From positions 1 to 64,000 of the forward strand of contig JAQXBA010000066.1 in NCBI GenBank assembly GCA_029252625.1: a stretch of 64,000 nucleotides of DNA. The letters are read 5' to 3'. This DNA is from Opitutia bacterium. Its GTDB lineage: Bacteria > Verrucomicrobiota > Verrucomicrobiia > Opitutales > Coraliomargaritaceae. The first letter of the stretch is position 1. Every line of letters starts with the position of its first letter. Below the pieces are notes generated by a model that saw nothing but the letters and a program-made list of their open reading frames with translations, was not told the DNA's origin and ran no database searches. This document shows positions 39,722 through 49,164 of this stretch, piece after piece. The position numbers were made by a program, and so were the translations under genes.

Positions 39722-40095
39722 TCCTTAGCGATTCTGGAGACGGCAGTGGTTGTTGCCGACTGCTGGGTTCACCTCTTGCTTCGTTTTAGCAGTGCCTCAT
39801 TGGCAAGCTCTTCCCGCAAAGCTCTAAGAGCTTGGCAGGACACGCTGAAGCCCTCCGTCAACGTTGAACCTTTTTGTTGCAACAGGGGAGAGTTCGCCGA
39901 CGTGCGCGCCGTAGTTAAATAAGCTCAGGTGCAATCCGGAAAAATGGGAGGCCATCCTGGTAATTTTACTTTTAATGAATCTCCTCGAGGCTGCCATATT
40001 TACCGGTTTCGATCTCTAGCTGGGCCATTCGCGAATTATTGCTGAATATTACGGGTGGCTGTTGACCTTCGGGCTGAATTCGTGAGCATTTTCGG
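39722..40095. other. Intergenic region, 0.37 kb, with a hairpin
   Basis: A perfect 8-bp inverted repeat CAAGCTCT (39804-39811) and AGAGCTTG (39827-39834) with a 15-nt loop lies about 80 bp after the small membrane gene. It has no T-run, so it is a weak terminator candidate. No gene is seen in the rest. Confidence 0.45.
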
Positions 40096-41208
40096 ATGGA
40101 ACCGAATTATTCGAAATTAGCGCAGGTGTTGACTGGATTCTCGACGAATCTGCAAAAGGGGGAGCGCGTGCTGATCGATGCGTTTGATATCCCACAGGCG
40201 ATGGTGGTTGCGTTGGTGCGCGCAGCACGTGAGCTCGGGGCAATTCCGTTTGTTAATTTACAGGATGCACGCATCAGCCGTGAACTCGTTAATGAGGTCG
40301 ATTCTGAGCAGTTTGAGACACAGTCGACTTGGGAGTTGGCACGTATGCAGAAGATGGACGCCTACATCGCGGTGCGTGGTTCGGATAATATTTTTGAGAT
40401 GTCAGATGTGGATCCTGCCAAAGTATCGCGCGTGATGAAGTCGATGAAGGCGGTGCTCGACTACCGCGTAAATCAAACGAAGTGGGTGATACTTCGTTGG
40501 CCAACACCTGCAATGGCTCAACAGGCGATGATGAGCACCGAAAGTTTTGAAGACTTTTTCTTCCGTGTCTGCACACAGGATTACTCGCGTATGGTTAAGG
40601 GGATGCAGACTCTGGAGACGCTGATGGCTAATACTGATCAAGTGCATCTCAAAGGGCCAGATACAGATTTGCGGTTCTCGATCAAAGGTATCGGTGCGGT
40701 CGCTTGTGGTGGCTCGCATAATATCCCAGATGGTGAGGTCTTTTCTTGCCCGGTTAAGAATTCGGTCGAAGGCGAAATTACTTATAACGCGCCGACGATT
40801 TATCAGGGCGTTTCCTTCGATAGGATTCACTTGAAATTTGAAAAGGGTAAGATTGTGCACGCAGACGGCAGCAATGCCGAGCGCTTGAACGAAATCCTCG
40901 ATTCAGATGCGGGTGCGCGTTATATTGGTGAGTTTGCGATTGGTTTTAACCCACACATTCTAGAGCCGATGCGTGATATTTTGTTTGATGAAAAGATTGC
41001 GGGCTCTTTCCACTTCACGCCAGGTCAAGCGTATGAAGAGGCGGACAATGGTAACCGCTCACAAGTGCACTGGGACATGGTGCAGATCCAACGCCCTGAG
41101 TATGGTGGCGGTGAAATCTGGTTTGATGGTAAGCTGATCCGTAAAGACGGCTTGTTCGTAACAGAAGCGCTGAAGACGCTTAACCCAGATTATTTGTTGA
41201 ATGGCTAA
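40096..41208 (+). CDS. Aminopeptidase, M29 family
   Basis: The 370-residue metallo-aminopeptidase resembles AmpS/PepS and aminopeptidase T, which remove N-terminal residues from peptides using two metal ions. Metal-ligand motifs are present in order: NIPDGEVF (Glu), [10 protein letters not shown] (Glu), [13 protein letters not shown] (His, Tyr) and HWDMV (His, Asp). It is cytosolic, with no signal peptide. It precedes the adenosine deaminase-family gene by 78 bp on the same strand. Confidence 0.92.
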   Translation: MEPNYSKLAQVLTGFSTNLQKGERVLIDAFDIPQAMVVALVRAARELGAIPFVNLQDARISRELVNEVDSEQFETQSTWELARMQKMDAYIAVRGSDNIFEMSDVDPAKVSRVMKSMKAVLDYRVNQTKWVILRWPTPAMAQQAMMSTESFEDFFFRVCTQDYSRMVKGMQTLETLMANTDQVHLKGPDTDLRFSIKGIGAVACGGSHNIPDGEVFSCPVKNSVEGEITYNAPTIYQGVSFDRIHLKFEKGKIVHADGSNAERLNEILDSDAGARYIGEFAIGFNPHILEPMRDILFDEKIAGSFHFTPGQAYEEADNGNRSQVHWDMVQIQRPEYGGGEIWFDGKLIRKDGLFVTEALKTLNPDYLLNG

Positions 41209-41286
41209 TGGCTGATGAGTAGTGGCTAATATCGATGGGCTATTTGCGGCAAACTTCGGGCCTAATTTACCATTCCCAATTCAAAT

Positions 41287-42288
41287 ATGCATCCTCCGAT
41301 CCCGCCAAAGACCGCTGACTTCATTCGTCGCCTTCCTAAGACTGAAACGCACTTACACATTGAAGGAGCGTTGCCGCATCAACTGTTGCAGCAGCTTGAC
41401 CCCGAGCAGTTTAGCCAGCCTCAGGCGTGTTGGGCGCAGGATTTTAGATGGCAGTGCTTTGAGGATTTTGAGCATCATTTGATCGAGCATGCGATGCAGT
41501 GGTTCACCACGCCGGAGCGCTACTACGAAGCGGCGAAGGTGATTTTTGAGGGGCAACTCGCGCGTAATGTGCGCTATGTGGAGACTTCGTTTCATGCCGG
41601 GATGATTCAATTCATTGATATTCCGGGGCCGGAAATCTTAGCCGCGATTCGTAGCGCAGTGCCTGCTGGGATGGAAGTGCGGGTGTTCATGGGCATGGCG
41701 CGTAATTCTTACAACGAGGTATTGGCCCCTGTGCTTGAGGAATGTGTGCATTGGGAGGGGCTCGCCGGACTCGACTTGCATGGCGTGGAAGATTTGCCTT
41801 TGGAACAGTGGACGCCCAAGCTGTGGGCGAAAGCACGAGCTGCAGGGTTGGAACTCAAAGCCCATGCTGGTGAATTTGGTCCGGCAGCGAATGTGCGTGA
41901 AGCGATCGAAACACTCGGCGTTCGTCGTATTCAACATGGCGTGCGTGCCATTCAGGACGATGCGGTGGTGGATTTGGCAATTGGGAGTGGCACGACCTTT
42001 GACGTTTGCCCGATCAGTAATGTGAAGCTCAATGTGGTAAAGGAGCTCGAGGAGCACCCGATTCGCCAACTGGTGAATCGTGGCGTGCGCTGCACGATTA
42101 GCACCGATGACCCGTTCTCGTTTGGTAATAATATTGAAGACGAATATGCGGCGCTCAGTGCAGGCTTACAATTTAGCCACGCCGAACTCGCACAGATTGC
42201 CAAGAATGGTTTCGAGGTGGCGCTGGTGGACGGTGCCACGCGTGTGCAGTGGATCGCCGAAGTGGATACAGTGGAGGAGTCACCATGA
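41287..42288 (+). CDS. Adenosine deaminase family protein
   Basis: The 333-residue TIM-barrel metal hydrolase shows the adenosine/adenine/AMP deaminase motifs: [11 protein letters not shown] (two zinc His), KAHAGEFG (proton-shuttle Glu and His), [19 protein letters not shown] and [11 protein letters not shown] (Asp ligand). It would deaminate adenosine or a related purine, or possibly a modified derivative. The helical insert that normally follows the first motif is divergent ([20 protein letters not shown]), so specificity is uncertain. It fits with punA and hpt in purine salvage. Confidence 0.85.
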   Translation: MHPPIPPKTADFIRRLPKTETHLHIEGALPHQLLQQLDPEQFSQPQACWAQDFRWQCFEDFEHHLIEHAMQWFTTPERYYEAAKVIFEGQLARNVRYVETSFHAGMIQFIDIPGPEILAAIRSAVPAGMEVRVFMGMARNSYNEVLAPVLEECVHWEGLAGLDLHGVEDLPLEQWTPKLWAKARAAGLELKAHAGEFGPAANVREAIETLGVRRIQHGVRAIQDDAVVDLAIGSGTTFDVCPISNVKLNVVKELEEHPIRQLVNRGVRCTISTDDPFSFGNNIEDEYAALSAGLQFSHAELAQIAKNGFEVALVDGATRVQWIAEVDTVEESP

Positions 42289-42364
42289 TCGTGCGGTGTG
42301 AGGTAGGGAGTATCTGCGCGCCTATATAAATGGCGAATAAAAAGCTAAAACCAATTGAGCTGTT

Positions 42365-42808
42365 TCAAACAGACGGATCGATTTGAGCTGGTTTTTTGGG
42401 CGTTAGCCAGTGATCGACCGAAGAATCTACGAGGAACACGCCGCTTAATGTTTCGCGCCCCATCAGCATGCGATGAATCATGTTTTTGCGGCAAACTAGA
42501 TTGACCAATATACGTTGCTCGACATGCCCCAATCGTAAGGTTGTTTCCACGAAAATGCGATCGTGGCCGTGGCCCGCGCTACTGCGGACGCGCTTGCGCA
42601 ACTGTATCGGCTCTTCGAGTGTAAGAAGTCGCTTTTCTTTACGATCTAAGCGCACGGTGAAGCGCACGCGATCGCCGGGTAACTCGATGATCTCGCCGCA
42701 ATCAATTGCACTGCTCTTTGCGCCAGTGTCTGCCTTGGCACGTATGCGAAGGCCCCAGTCGGGCAATTCGACCCATTCGCGCCAGCCAATAGTTGTTTTC
42801 GATTTCAT
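42365..42808 (-). CDS. RimB-like retropepsin-fold protease (ATP-dependent zinc protease family)
   Basis: The 147-residue protein shows the family motif IRAKADTGAKSSAID, with the D-T-G-A of a single aspartic-protease-like lobe, and MLMGRETLSG near the end. In Pseudomonas the related RimB modulates RimK-mediated polyglutamylation of ribosomal protein S6. Here it is the last gene of a three-gene operon in which each ATG overlaps the preceding stop (ATGA). It is probably cytosolic. Protease versus modulator role is not settled for the family. Confidence 0.85.
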   Translation of the reverse strand: MKSKTTIGWREWVELPDWGLRIRAKADTGAKSSAIDCGEIIELPGDRVRFTVRLDRKEKRLLTLEEPIQLRKRVRSSAGHGHDRIFVETTLRLGHVEQRILVNLVCRKNMIHRMLMGRETLSGVFLVDSSVDHWLTPKKPAQIDPSV

Positions 42809-43881
42809 GCGTCGTATTCTAATTCAGTTACCGTTATGTTAGTTGCCAGCTGAGAGCGAATGTCCGTTTCAATCGTGCCTTGTTCCAGGCCGTCAATGCT
42901 CGCCTCCATCTTGCGCTGAGAATACTTCGTGTTGTGCAGTGCAATGTGGACGACTGGATCGCCGGGTCCCACTGCGGGCATAGTCGTCATGCCCATCACG
43001 ATGCCATCGTGTGGACTGCGAATGATTTCTTTTTCCATACCTAGTAGACTCGTGCTGCTGGCCACTGCTTGACCTTTGACGACTGCTTCGCCGGGAGCGA
43101 CGTGGAAGTGCAGGAAGCCCCCTGTTTCGGAACGAATCCAACGTGTTTCCTTAACCACTACCTGATGAGGCGGTGCTTCGTAGGCATCGCTGTCGGTCAT
43201 CTCTAGTTCGTGTAAGACATTGACGATACCGCGAGTTGTTAGGTCTTGGATCGCTGGCTCGACTTTCCATACTTCGCCAGCCTCGAGCACGATGGTCGGG
43301 CAACCCGCGTTCACTGATTCCTTGCGTAGCGAGCTGTCGGGGCCAGTGCCATTGACGATGACTTCGCAACCGAAGGCTTTCGCGAGACGCTCGCAATCGG
43401 CATTGTCACAGTCGGCGCGCACGTTGGGGAAGTTTGTGCGTCGTACTGCTGCGGTATGCAAATCGACGATGTAATCGCAGCGAGCGACCACTTCGCTAAA
43501 GATCAACTTCGCCAAGCGGGCGCTTAAGCTACCGGCCGCGCTACCGGGGAAGCATCGGTTTAGATCGCGTCGATCGGGGCTGTAGCGACTGTGCCGCTCA
43601 AAGCCCATGATGTTCAGCACTGGCACGAGTATTAATGCACCGCGCTTTAACTCAAAAGGTGGTTCTTGAATAATGCCACGAATGGCACCAGTTCCGTTGA
43701 TCTCATCGCCATGCAGTGCGCCAGTAATTCCCAGTACGGGGCCAGGCTCGGCGGCCCGCCAAACCATCAGCGGTAGGTTGATGTTGGCACCGCTAAAGCT
43801 CTTACCCACTTGGAGTTGTAAGCGCTTGCGTTGACCAAGGGCAATTTGCTGAGTGCCCCAAACTCCGACATCGAGGCTCAT
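42805..43881 (-). CDS. Succinylglutamate desuccinylase/aspartoacylase family protein
   Basis: The 358-residue M14-type zinc hydrolase shows GALHGDEINGTGAIRG (His and Glu zinc ligands), DLNRCFPG (substrate Arg), YIVDLHTAAV (third ligand His) and a C-terminal beta domain ending near G-D-P-V-V-H-I-A-L. Related enzymes remove acyl groups from amino acids. In the RimK context this clade may hydrolyse N-acyl-glutamyl or gamma-glutamyl peptides or hydrolyse the RimK product. It overlaps rimK upstream and the protease gene downstream by 4 bp each. Confidence 0.87.
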   Translation of the reverse strand: MSLDVGVWGTQQIALGQRKRLQLQVGKSFSGANINLPLMVWRAAEPGPVLGITGALHGDEINGTGAIRGIIQEPPFELKRGALILVPVLNIMGFERHSRYSPDRRDLNRCFPGSAAGSLSARLAKLIFSEVVARCDYIVDLHTAAVRRTNFPNVRADCDNADCERLAKAFGCEVIVNGTGPDSSLRKESVNAGCPTIVLEAGEVWKVEPAIQDLTTRGIVNVLHELEMTDSDAYEAPPHQVVVKETRWIRSETGGFLHFHVAPGEAVVKGQAVASSTSLLGMEKEIIRSPHDGIVMGMTTMPAVGPGDPVVHIALHNTKYSQRKMEASIDGLEQGTIETDIRSQLATNITVTELEYDA

Positions 43882-45077
43882 GTTGCGTGTCTTTCGGTAA
43901 TTGGTGTAGTTGGCAGTGGCTTTAGCTTACGGCGCTTTTTTGGATGGTCGGGAATCAGCTCTTTCATGTGATCGGAGCGACCATAGCAGAGCAGAGAGTC
44001 ATCCGCTTCTAGCACGCGAGTTCCTTTTGGGTTTGAAATAACCGAACGCCCACGTCGCAACGTGAGCACCACTACATCTTGCTGCCGTAAGCCAGTCGCT
44101 TCGATCGTCATGCCAACGAATTTACTACTTTCGGGGATGTTGATGTCTGCGACGCCATAACCGCGGCTCACTGTGAGACGTTGGCGAATATCAATTTCAG
44201 GAAATTTTACTTGATCTGCGATGTAGTCGATCACCGCTCCAGCGATATCTAGGCCAGTGGCACACTCGATTCCTTCGAAGCCAGGTGACGAGTTAACTTC
44301 CATCACTTGCGGGCCCATAGCTCCTTCGAGCATGTCAACGCCACAGACCCGTAGGCCCATGATCTGGGCGGCCCGTACTGCCGCCTCTGCGTAACGGGGA
44401 TCGAGATCAATGGCTTCTGCTTTACCGCCTCGGTGGACATTACTGCGGAACTCCTGGCCCTGGGCGGTGCGACGAATCGCTGCGACCACACGATCGCCGA
44501 TGACAAATGCACGAACGTCCTTACCTTTACTTTCGGCAACGAATTTTTGCAGCAAGACTTGCTGGTTCGTGCTGTGTAAGGTCTCTACGATCGCCTTCGC
44601 GATTTCCGCCCTATCTGCGAGAATTACGCCAACACCCTGAGTGCCTTCAAGTAGTTTGATAATTACGGGCGCACCGCCGACGCGCTCCAATGCTTCTTGG
44701 ACGTCTCGCTTGTCGTGAACGTAAGCAGTCCGCGGGATGCCGATATCGTGGCGTGAGAGGATCTGTAAACTTCTTAACTTATCACGTGAATTACTGATGC
44801 CAGCGGACGTGTTTGGAGTGTAGATATCCATTTGCTCGAATTGGCGAACCACTGCGGTGCCATAGCGCGTCAGCGAGGTGCCGATTCGAGGTAGGATGGC
44901 GTCGGGCGTATCAATCTGCGATCCACGATAATAAAGGTCTGGTTCGCCATGCGCAAGTTCGAGCGTCAACCGCTTGGTATTTAGGACTTTAACGGAATGA
45001 TTTCGTACTTTGGCTGCCTCAATTAGGCGCAGAGTGGAATAGCATTTAGGCGCGCAGGATAAAATTGATAATTTCAC
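43878..45077 (-). CDS. rimK: RimK-type glutamate ligase fused to a TrkA_C (RCK_C) domain
   Basis: The 399-residue protein has the 300-residue RimK ATP-grasp ligase: N-terminal domain LSILSCAPKCYSTLRLIEAA, ATP lysine regions in APVIIKLLEGTQGVGVIL, LQKFVAESKGKDVRAFV, R-R-T-A-Q-G-Q-E-F-R-S-N-V-H-R-G-G, and metal-binding VMEVNSSPGFEGIE. RimK adds glutamates to ribosomal protein S6 or makes related peptide bonds. Residues about 305-377 (YGVADINIPESSKFVGMTIE, D-V-V-V-L-T-L-R-R-G) form a TrkA_C domain, normally a ligand-sensing regulatory module of ion transporters. The last 20 residues are basic. It leads a three-gene overlapping operon. Confidence 0.88.
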   Translation of the reverse strand: MKLSILSCAPKCYSTLRLIEAAKVRNHSVKVLNTKRLTLELAHGEPDLYYRGSQIDTPDAILPRIGTSLTRYGTAVVRQFEQMDIYTPNTSAGISNSRDKLRSLQILSRHDIGIPRTAYVHDKRDVQEALERVGGAPVIIKLLEGTQGVGVILADRAEIAKAIVETLHSTNQQVLLQKFVAESKGKDVRAFVIGDRVVAAIRRTAQGQEFRSNVHRGGKAEAIDLDPRYAEAAVRAAQIMGLRVCGVDMLEGAMGPQVMEVNSSPGFEGIECATGLDIAGAVIDYIADQVKFPEIDIRQRLTVSRGYGVADINIPESSKFVGMTIEATGLRQQDVVVLTLRRGRSVISNPKGTRVLEADDSLLCYGRSDHMKELIPDHPKKRRKLKPLPTTPITERHAT

Positions 45078-45257
45078 AGCTCAGATAGCATCCTTTCTTG
45101 TTCGAAAGAAAAGCTAAATATGCGCTATTGGCTAGCTGGTCCTGCATTTAATTTTACTTAGGAGGCAGGACAACCCTGACCATCATCACTTGTACGAGAG
45201 GCGAATGAACGGGGCAGGGGTATTTCGTCTTCTGTCGGTCGCCTCTGAGACTCGGCT

Positions 45258-48068
45258 TTAGTGTGCTTGCAGCCAGTTATCGCCGAGACCAATGTCGATC
45301 TCGATGGGGCATTTTAAGTCGAGCGCTTTTTTCATGCCTTCGGTGACTAGTGTGCGCACTTTGGTCTCTTCACTGGGGTCGAGGTCGAAGATCAATTCGT
45401 CATGCACCTGAAGGAGCATACGGGTGTTAAGATTCTGCGCGACTAATGCGTTTTGCACGTTCACCATAGCGATCTTAATCATGTCCGCGGCGGTGCCTTG
45501 GATCGGCATGTTGATCGCATTGCGCTCGGCTGCGGCGCGGATGGTGCCGTTTCTTGAATTGATATCGTGCAAGTAGCGGCGGCGGCCAGTGATGGTTTCG
45601 ACGTAGCCCTTGGCCTTCGCGCTTTCTTGCATGCGCGACATGTAGCCGGGAATGCCAGGGAATTGCGCAAAGTAGTTGTTAATGATTTCCTGCGCTTCGG
45701 TGCGCGAAACTGTGCCGAGGCGCTGTGCGAGTCCAAAGGCAGAGATGCCGTAAGGGATGCCGAAATTGACCATCTTCGCGGTGCTGCGTTGTTCGCGTGT
45801 GACTTCGTCCAACTCGACCTCGAAAATCTTCGCTGCTGTGGCGGCGTGAATGTCGCGTCCTTCACGGAATGCGTTGAGCAAGCCTTCGTCCTCAGTGAGG
45901 GCGGCGAGGATACGTAGCTCGATTTGCGAGTAATCGGCTGAGAGTAGCTTCCAGCCTGGGCGGGCGATGAATGCCTTGCGGATCTCACGACCTTGCACGC
46001 TGCGCACGGGGATGTTCTGCAAATTGGGATCGTTGGAAGAGAGGCGTCCGGTCGATGTTTGCACCTGACCATAATTGGTGTGCACGCGTCCACTCGCTGC
46101 ATCGATCGAGTTGGGCAACGCGTCGATGTAGGTGCTCTTGAGCTTGGTCAGCTGGCGATATTCGAGAATGTTGGCGACGATCGGATGTTTTGGCGCGAGT
46201 GAGGACAGCACCTGCTCGTTGGTCGCGTATTGGCCGGTCTTGGTCTTCTTCGGTTTCTCAACCAGCTTGAGATCATCAAACAGGATTTCACCCAGTTGCT
46301 TCGGAGAGTTGAGGTTAAACTCGCGACCGGCGGCGGCACTGATCGACTCGCGTAATGTCTCAATGTGACCTTCGAGCGACTTGCCAGTTTCGGCCAACGT
46401 GGACTCGTCCATCAAAATGCCTTCGCGCTCCATGGTGACGAGCACCGGGATGAGTGGCGTTTCAATTTCGTAGAAGACTTTGGCTTGGCCGCTCTCATCG
46501 AGTTTACCTTGAAAAATCTGCCAGAGTTGCAGCGTTACATCCGCGTCTTCGATTGCGTAGTCGGCGAGCGCCTTCGGATCGACCCCAGAGTAGTCGATGG
46601 GCTGCCCTTTCTTTACATCAGGCACGAGCTCGCTGAAGCGGATTGTGGTGTATTGCAGAAAGTCTTCCGAGAGGGTGTCGAGATTGTGGCGCTGCTCTGG
46701 GTCGATCAATGCATGGGCGAGCATGGTGTCGTAGCATGGGCCGGCGACGTCGATGCCTTGCTCGGCGAGAATCGATAAATCGAATTTTAGATTATGCCCG
46801 ATTTTTGACAACGCGCTGTCGCTAAAAACGCGTCGCAGTGCTTCGCAGGTTGTTTCAATGTTATCCTTCGAGACTGGCACGAACCAGCCGCTGTGAGCTT
46901 TGGTAGCAAACGAGATGCCGACCAGATCGACGCTGCGTGGGTTGAGTCCCGTGGTCTCGGTGTCGAATGCGAAGCTGCCGGCGGCGCGGAGTTCGTCGGT
47001 CAACTGCTTCAGTGTGTCGGCGGAATCGGCGACGCGGTAGTCGCTCTTAATATCCGCGAAGGTTTTGAAAGCGATATCAGGTAACAGGTCGAGCTGCAGA
47101 TCTCCATCGGGGGCCGAGGCTTTCGTGCGCTTCGTCTTCTCATCGTCCTCACTCATCAGCACGAGCTCGGAACTAGCTTCTTGAATCGTAAAATCGCTAC
47201 CGAAGATGCGTTTGCCGAGGGTGCGGAATTCAAACTCGGCAAACAGTGGCACGAGTTTGTCTTGGCTCGGCGCGTCGAGACGTAGGCTGTCCCAGTCGAC
47301 GTCGATCGGCACGTCGAGTTGAATGGTGGCGAGGGTCTTGGAGAGACGTGCTTGCTCGGCATTATCGCGCACGCGTTCTTGCTGCTTACCTTTGAGCTCT
47401 TCGACGTGGGCGATGATATTGTCGACGTTGTCGTAAGCGGCGAGGAGCTTGGAGGCTGTCTTCGGGCCGATGCCTGGCACGCCTGGGATATTGTCGGATA
47501 CGTCACCACAGAGGCCGAGCATATCAATGACTTGATCGACGCGGACGATGTCCCATTTCGCTTTGATCTCATCGACGCCGAGGATCTCAGCACCGTCGCC
47601 TTGGCGGGAGGGGCGATACATTTTGATCTTCTCGGTCACGAGTTGGCCAAAGTCTTTATCGGGAGTGACCATGAAGACTTCGTCAAAGCCATCGGCCTCC
47701 GCGCGGTGTGCCAGGGTGCCGATGATATCGTCGGCCTCGTAGCCGTCCATTTTGATCACAGGGATGCCGAACGCCTCTGCGACGCGGCTCAGGTGCGGCA
47801 TCGCGGCTGCGAGGTCTTCGGGCATGGCTTCGCGCTGTGCCTTGTATTCGGGATGGAGTATGTGGCGTGCGGTGGGTGCGGAGGTGTCAAATACGACTGC
47901 GAGGTGGCTCGGTTGCTGCTTGGTGATCAGCTCGATCAGGGTGCCGGTAAATCCAAAGATGGCCGACGAGTTGAAGCCTTTGGATGTATAAATCGGGCTA
48001 CGGATCAGGGCAAAGTGTGCGCGGTAGGCGAGGGCCATACCATCGAGAAGATAGAGCGTCTTGGACAT
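45258..48068 (-). CDS. polA: DNA polymerase I
   Basis: The 936-residue enzyme fills gaps in excision repair and removes Okazaki primers. The start MSKTLYLLDGMALAYRAHFA at 48068 is the family start; the frame extends 16 codons upstream. Domains in order: 5'-3' exonuclease with DGYEADDIIGTLA and GLCGDVSDNIPGVPGIG; 3'-5' proofreading domain with FDTETTGL near residue 366 (Asp and Glu kept), NLKFDLS and YAIEDADVTL, so proofreading looks active; polymerase with DYSQIELRILA, MVNFGIPYGISAFGLA and LQVHDELIFD. It lies 83 bp downstream of a PfkB kinase gene. Confidence 0.96.
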   Translation of the reverse strand: MSKTLYLLDGMALAYRAHFALIRSPIYTSKGFNSSAIFGFTGTLIELITKQQPSHLAVVFDTSAPTARHILHPEYKAQREAMPEDLAAAMPHLSRVAEAFGIPVIKMDGYEADDIIGTLAHRAEADGFDEVFMVTPDKDFGQLVTEKIKMYRPSRQGDGAEILGVDEIKAKWDIVRVDQVIDMLGLCGDVSDNIPGVPGIGPKTASKLLAAYDNVDNIIAHVEELKGKQQERVRDNAEQARLSKTLATIQLDVPIDVDWDSLRLDAPSQDKLVPLFAEFEFRTLGKRIFGSDFTIQEASSELVLMSEDDEKTKRTKASAPDGDLQLDLLPDIAFKTFADIKSDYRVADSADTLKQLTDELRAAGSFAFDTETTGLNPRSVDLVGISFATKAHSGWFVPVSKDNIETTCEALRRVFSDSALSKIGHNLKFDLSILAEQGIDVAGPCYDTMLAHALIDPEQRHNLDTLSEDFLQYTTIRFSELVPDVKKGQPIDYSGVDPKALADYAIEDADVTLQLWQIFQGKLDESGQAKVFYEIETPLIPVLVTMEREGILMDESTLAETGKSLEGHIETLRESISAAAGREFNLNSPKQLGEILFDDLKLVEKPKKTKTGQYATNEQVLSSLAPKHPIVANILEYRQLTKLKSTYIDALPNSIDAASGRVHTNYGQVQTSTGRLSSNDPNLQNIPVRSVQGREIRKAFIARPGWKLLSADYSQIELRILAALTEDEGLLNAFREGRDIHAATAAKIFEVELDEVTREQRSTAKMVNFGIPYGISAFGLAQRLGTVSRTEAQEIINNYFAQFPGIPGYMSRMQESAKAKGYVETITGRRRYLHDINSRNGTIRAAAERNAINMPIQGTAADMIKIAMVNVQNALVAQNLNTRMLLQVHDELIFDLDPSEETKVRTLVTEGMKKALDLKCPIEIDIGLGDNWLQAH

Positions 48069-48151
48069 GAGAGAAACGTTGTTCAGACGAGGCCGCACGA
48101 CAAGACTGGATTTCACAAAGTGAGAGGCCTGATAGCATCGAACCTGATGTT

Positions 48152-49045
48152 CTAGTGGCAGAGTGCGTCAACAGCTTTGCGGGTTGGCAGTGCGCTGCGG
48201 GCACCAGATTTAAGACAAGTGAGTGCACCAGTGGCGCAAGCGCGGCGCATGTTTTGCTTGATTTTGAGCCCTTCGGCGAGTCCGAGCGCGAAGGCGCCGT
48301 GAAAGGCATCGCCAGCTCCGGTGGTATCGACCGCTTCAATGTCAAATGCGGGTGTATGGTGTTGGCCGTATTCGTCTTGCCAATACACGCCGTCCGCTCC
48401 CCACGTGCAGGCGATCAGCGGGGCTGCGCCATCAAGCGCCGCCAGAGCGGTCCGTGGATCGTCTTCGCCGCTGAAGTACTTGGCGAATTTCTCGGAAGCG
48501 ATCAGATAGTCTACCTTGTTGTAGAGTAGTTGGGTGCCGTCGTTGATCGAACCGGCGTCCAATATCGAAGGGATACCGAGCGCTCTGGCCTCTTCGATCA
48601 GCACCAGGGAAAGTAGTGGCTGATGGCCGTCGATCAATAACACCTTGGCGGGAAACTTTGCGAGGCCGATCGTGTCATCCGCTGCGAGCGCTGAAGGCGC
48701 ACGATAGTCGATGATCGAGCGCTCGCCGTTGGGCTTAATGGTGACTGCTGCGACGGGTGTCGGTACATCGCCGCGATGTAGGACGTCGGCATACACGCCA
48801 TGCTTTACGAACTCGCGCAGGTGCGCGTCGCCAAAGGCATCGTTGCCTAAGTACCCGCAGAAGCGAGCTGAGCCGCCGAGCCGTGCGATAGTAACAGCAG
48901 CATTGGCCGCTGGTCCACCGCCACAGGTATGCATGCTGGTGGCGCGCAGTTTTTCATCGGCTGTCGGGTGATGCGACGCGTTAAAATTAATATCCACGCA
49001 CGCATAGCCTACGCAAAGAACGTCGACTGGAGTGGGGGTGGGCAT
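48152..49045 (-). CDS. PfkB/ribokinase family sugar kinase
   Basis: The 297-residue kinase shows PfkB signature 1 ([18 protein letters not shown]) and signature 2 ([18 protein letters not shown]) with the catalytic Asp and anion hole. Length and layout are typical for ribokinase-like enzymes that phosphorylate sugars or nucleosides with ATP. The lid segment [12 protein letters not shown] resembles ketohexose or 2-keto-gluconate type kinases, but the substrate cannot be given. It is upstream of polA on the same strand. Confidence 0.88.
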   Translation of the reverse strand: MPTPTPVDVLCVGYACVDINFNASHHPTADEKLRATSMHTCGGGPAANAAVTIARLGGSARFCGYLGNDAFGDAHLREFVKHGVYADVLHRGDVPTPVAAVTIKPNGERSIIDYRAPSALAADDTIGLAKFPAKVLLIDGHQPLLSLVLIEEARALGIPSILDAGSINDGTQLLYNKVDYLIASEKFAKYFSGEDDPRTALAALDGAAPLIACTWGADGVYWQDEYGQHHTPAFDIEAVDTTGAGDAFHGAFALGLAEGLKIKQNMRRACATGALTCLKSGARSALPTRKAVDALCH

Positions 49046-49090
49046 TAGTTAAGGAGTAAGTAGACAGAGATGTTAATACCCGTGACGCCA

Positions 49091-49142
49091 TTGCTTGCAA
49101 CGGGCATTGCTTGCTAGATGACTTTGAGGCCTTTGCAAGCAA
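49091..49142. repeat. 10-bp inverted repeat downstream of cysJ
   Basis: TTGCTTGCAA (49091-49100) and TTGCAAGCAA (49133-49142) form a perfect stem with a 32-nt loop that itself repeats TTGCTTGC. The structure lies 22 bp after the cysJ stop. Without a T-run it is a possible rho-dependent or mRNA-end element. Confidence 0.45.
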
Positions 49143-49164
49143 CGCCGCCACGAATATAATATTC

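Noticed and set aside
47319-48155. 278-codon plus-strand frame antisense to polA
   Set aside because: It lies entirely against the polA 5'-3' exonuclease region and has no family resemblance; a shadow of a GC-biased gene.
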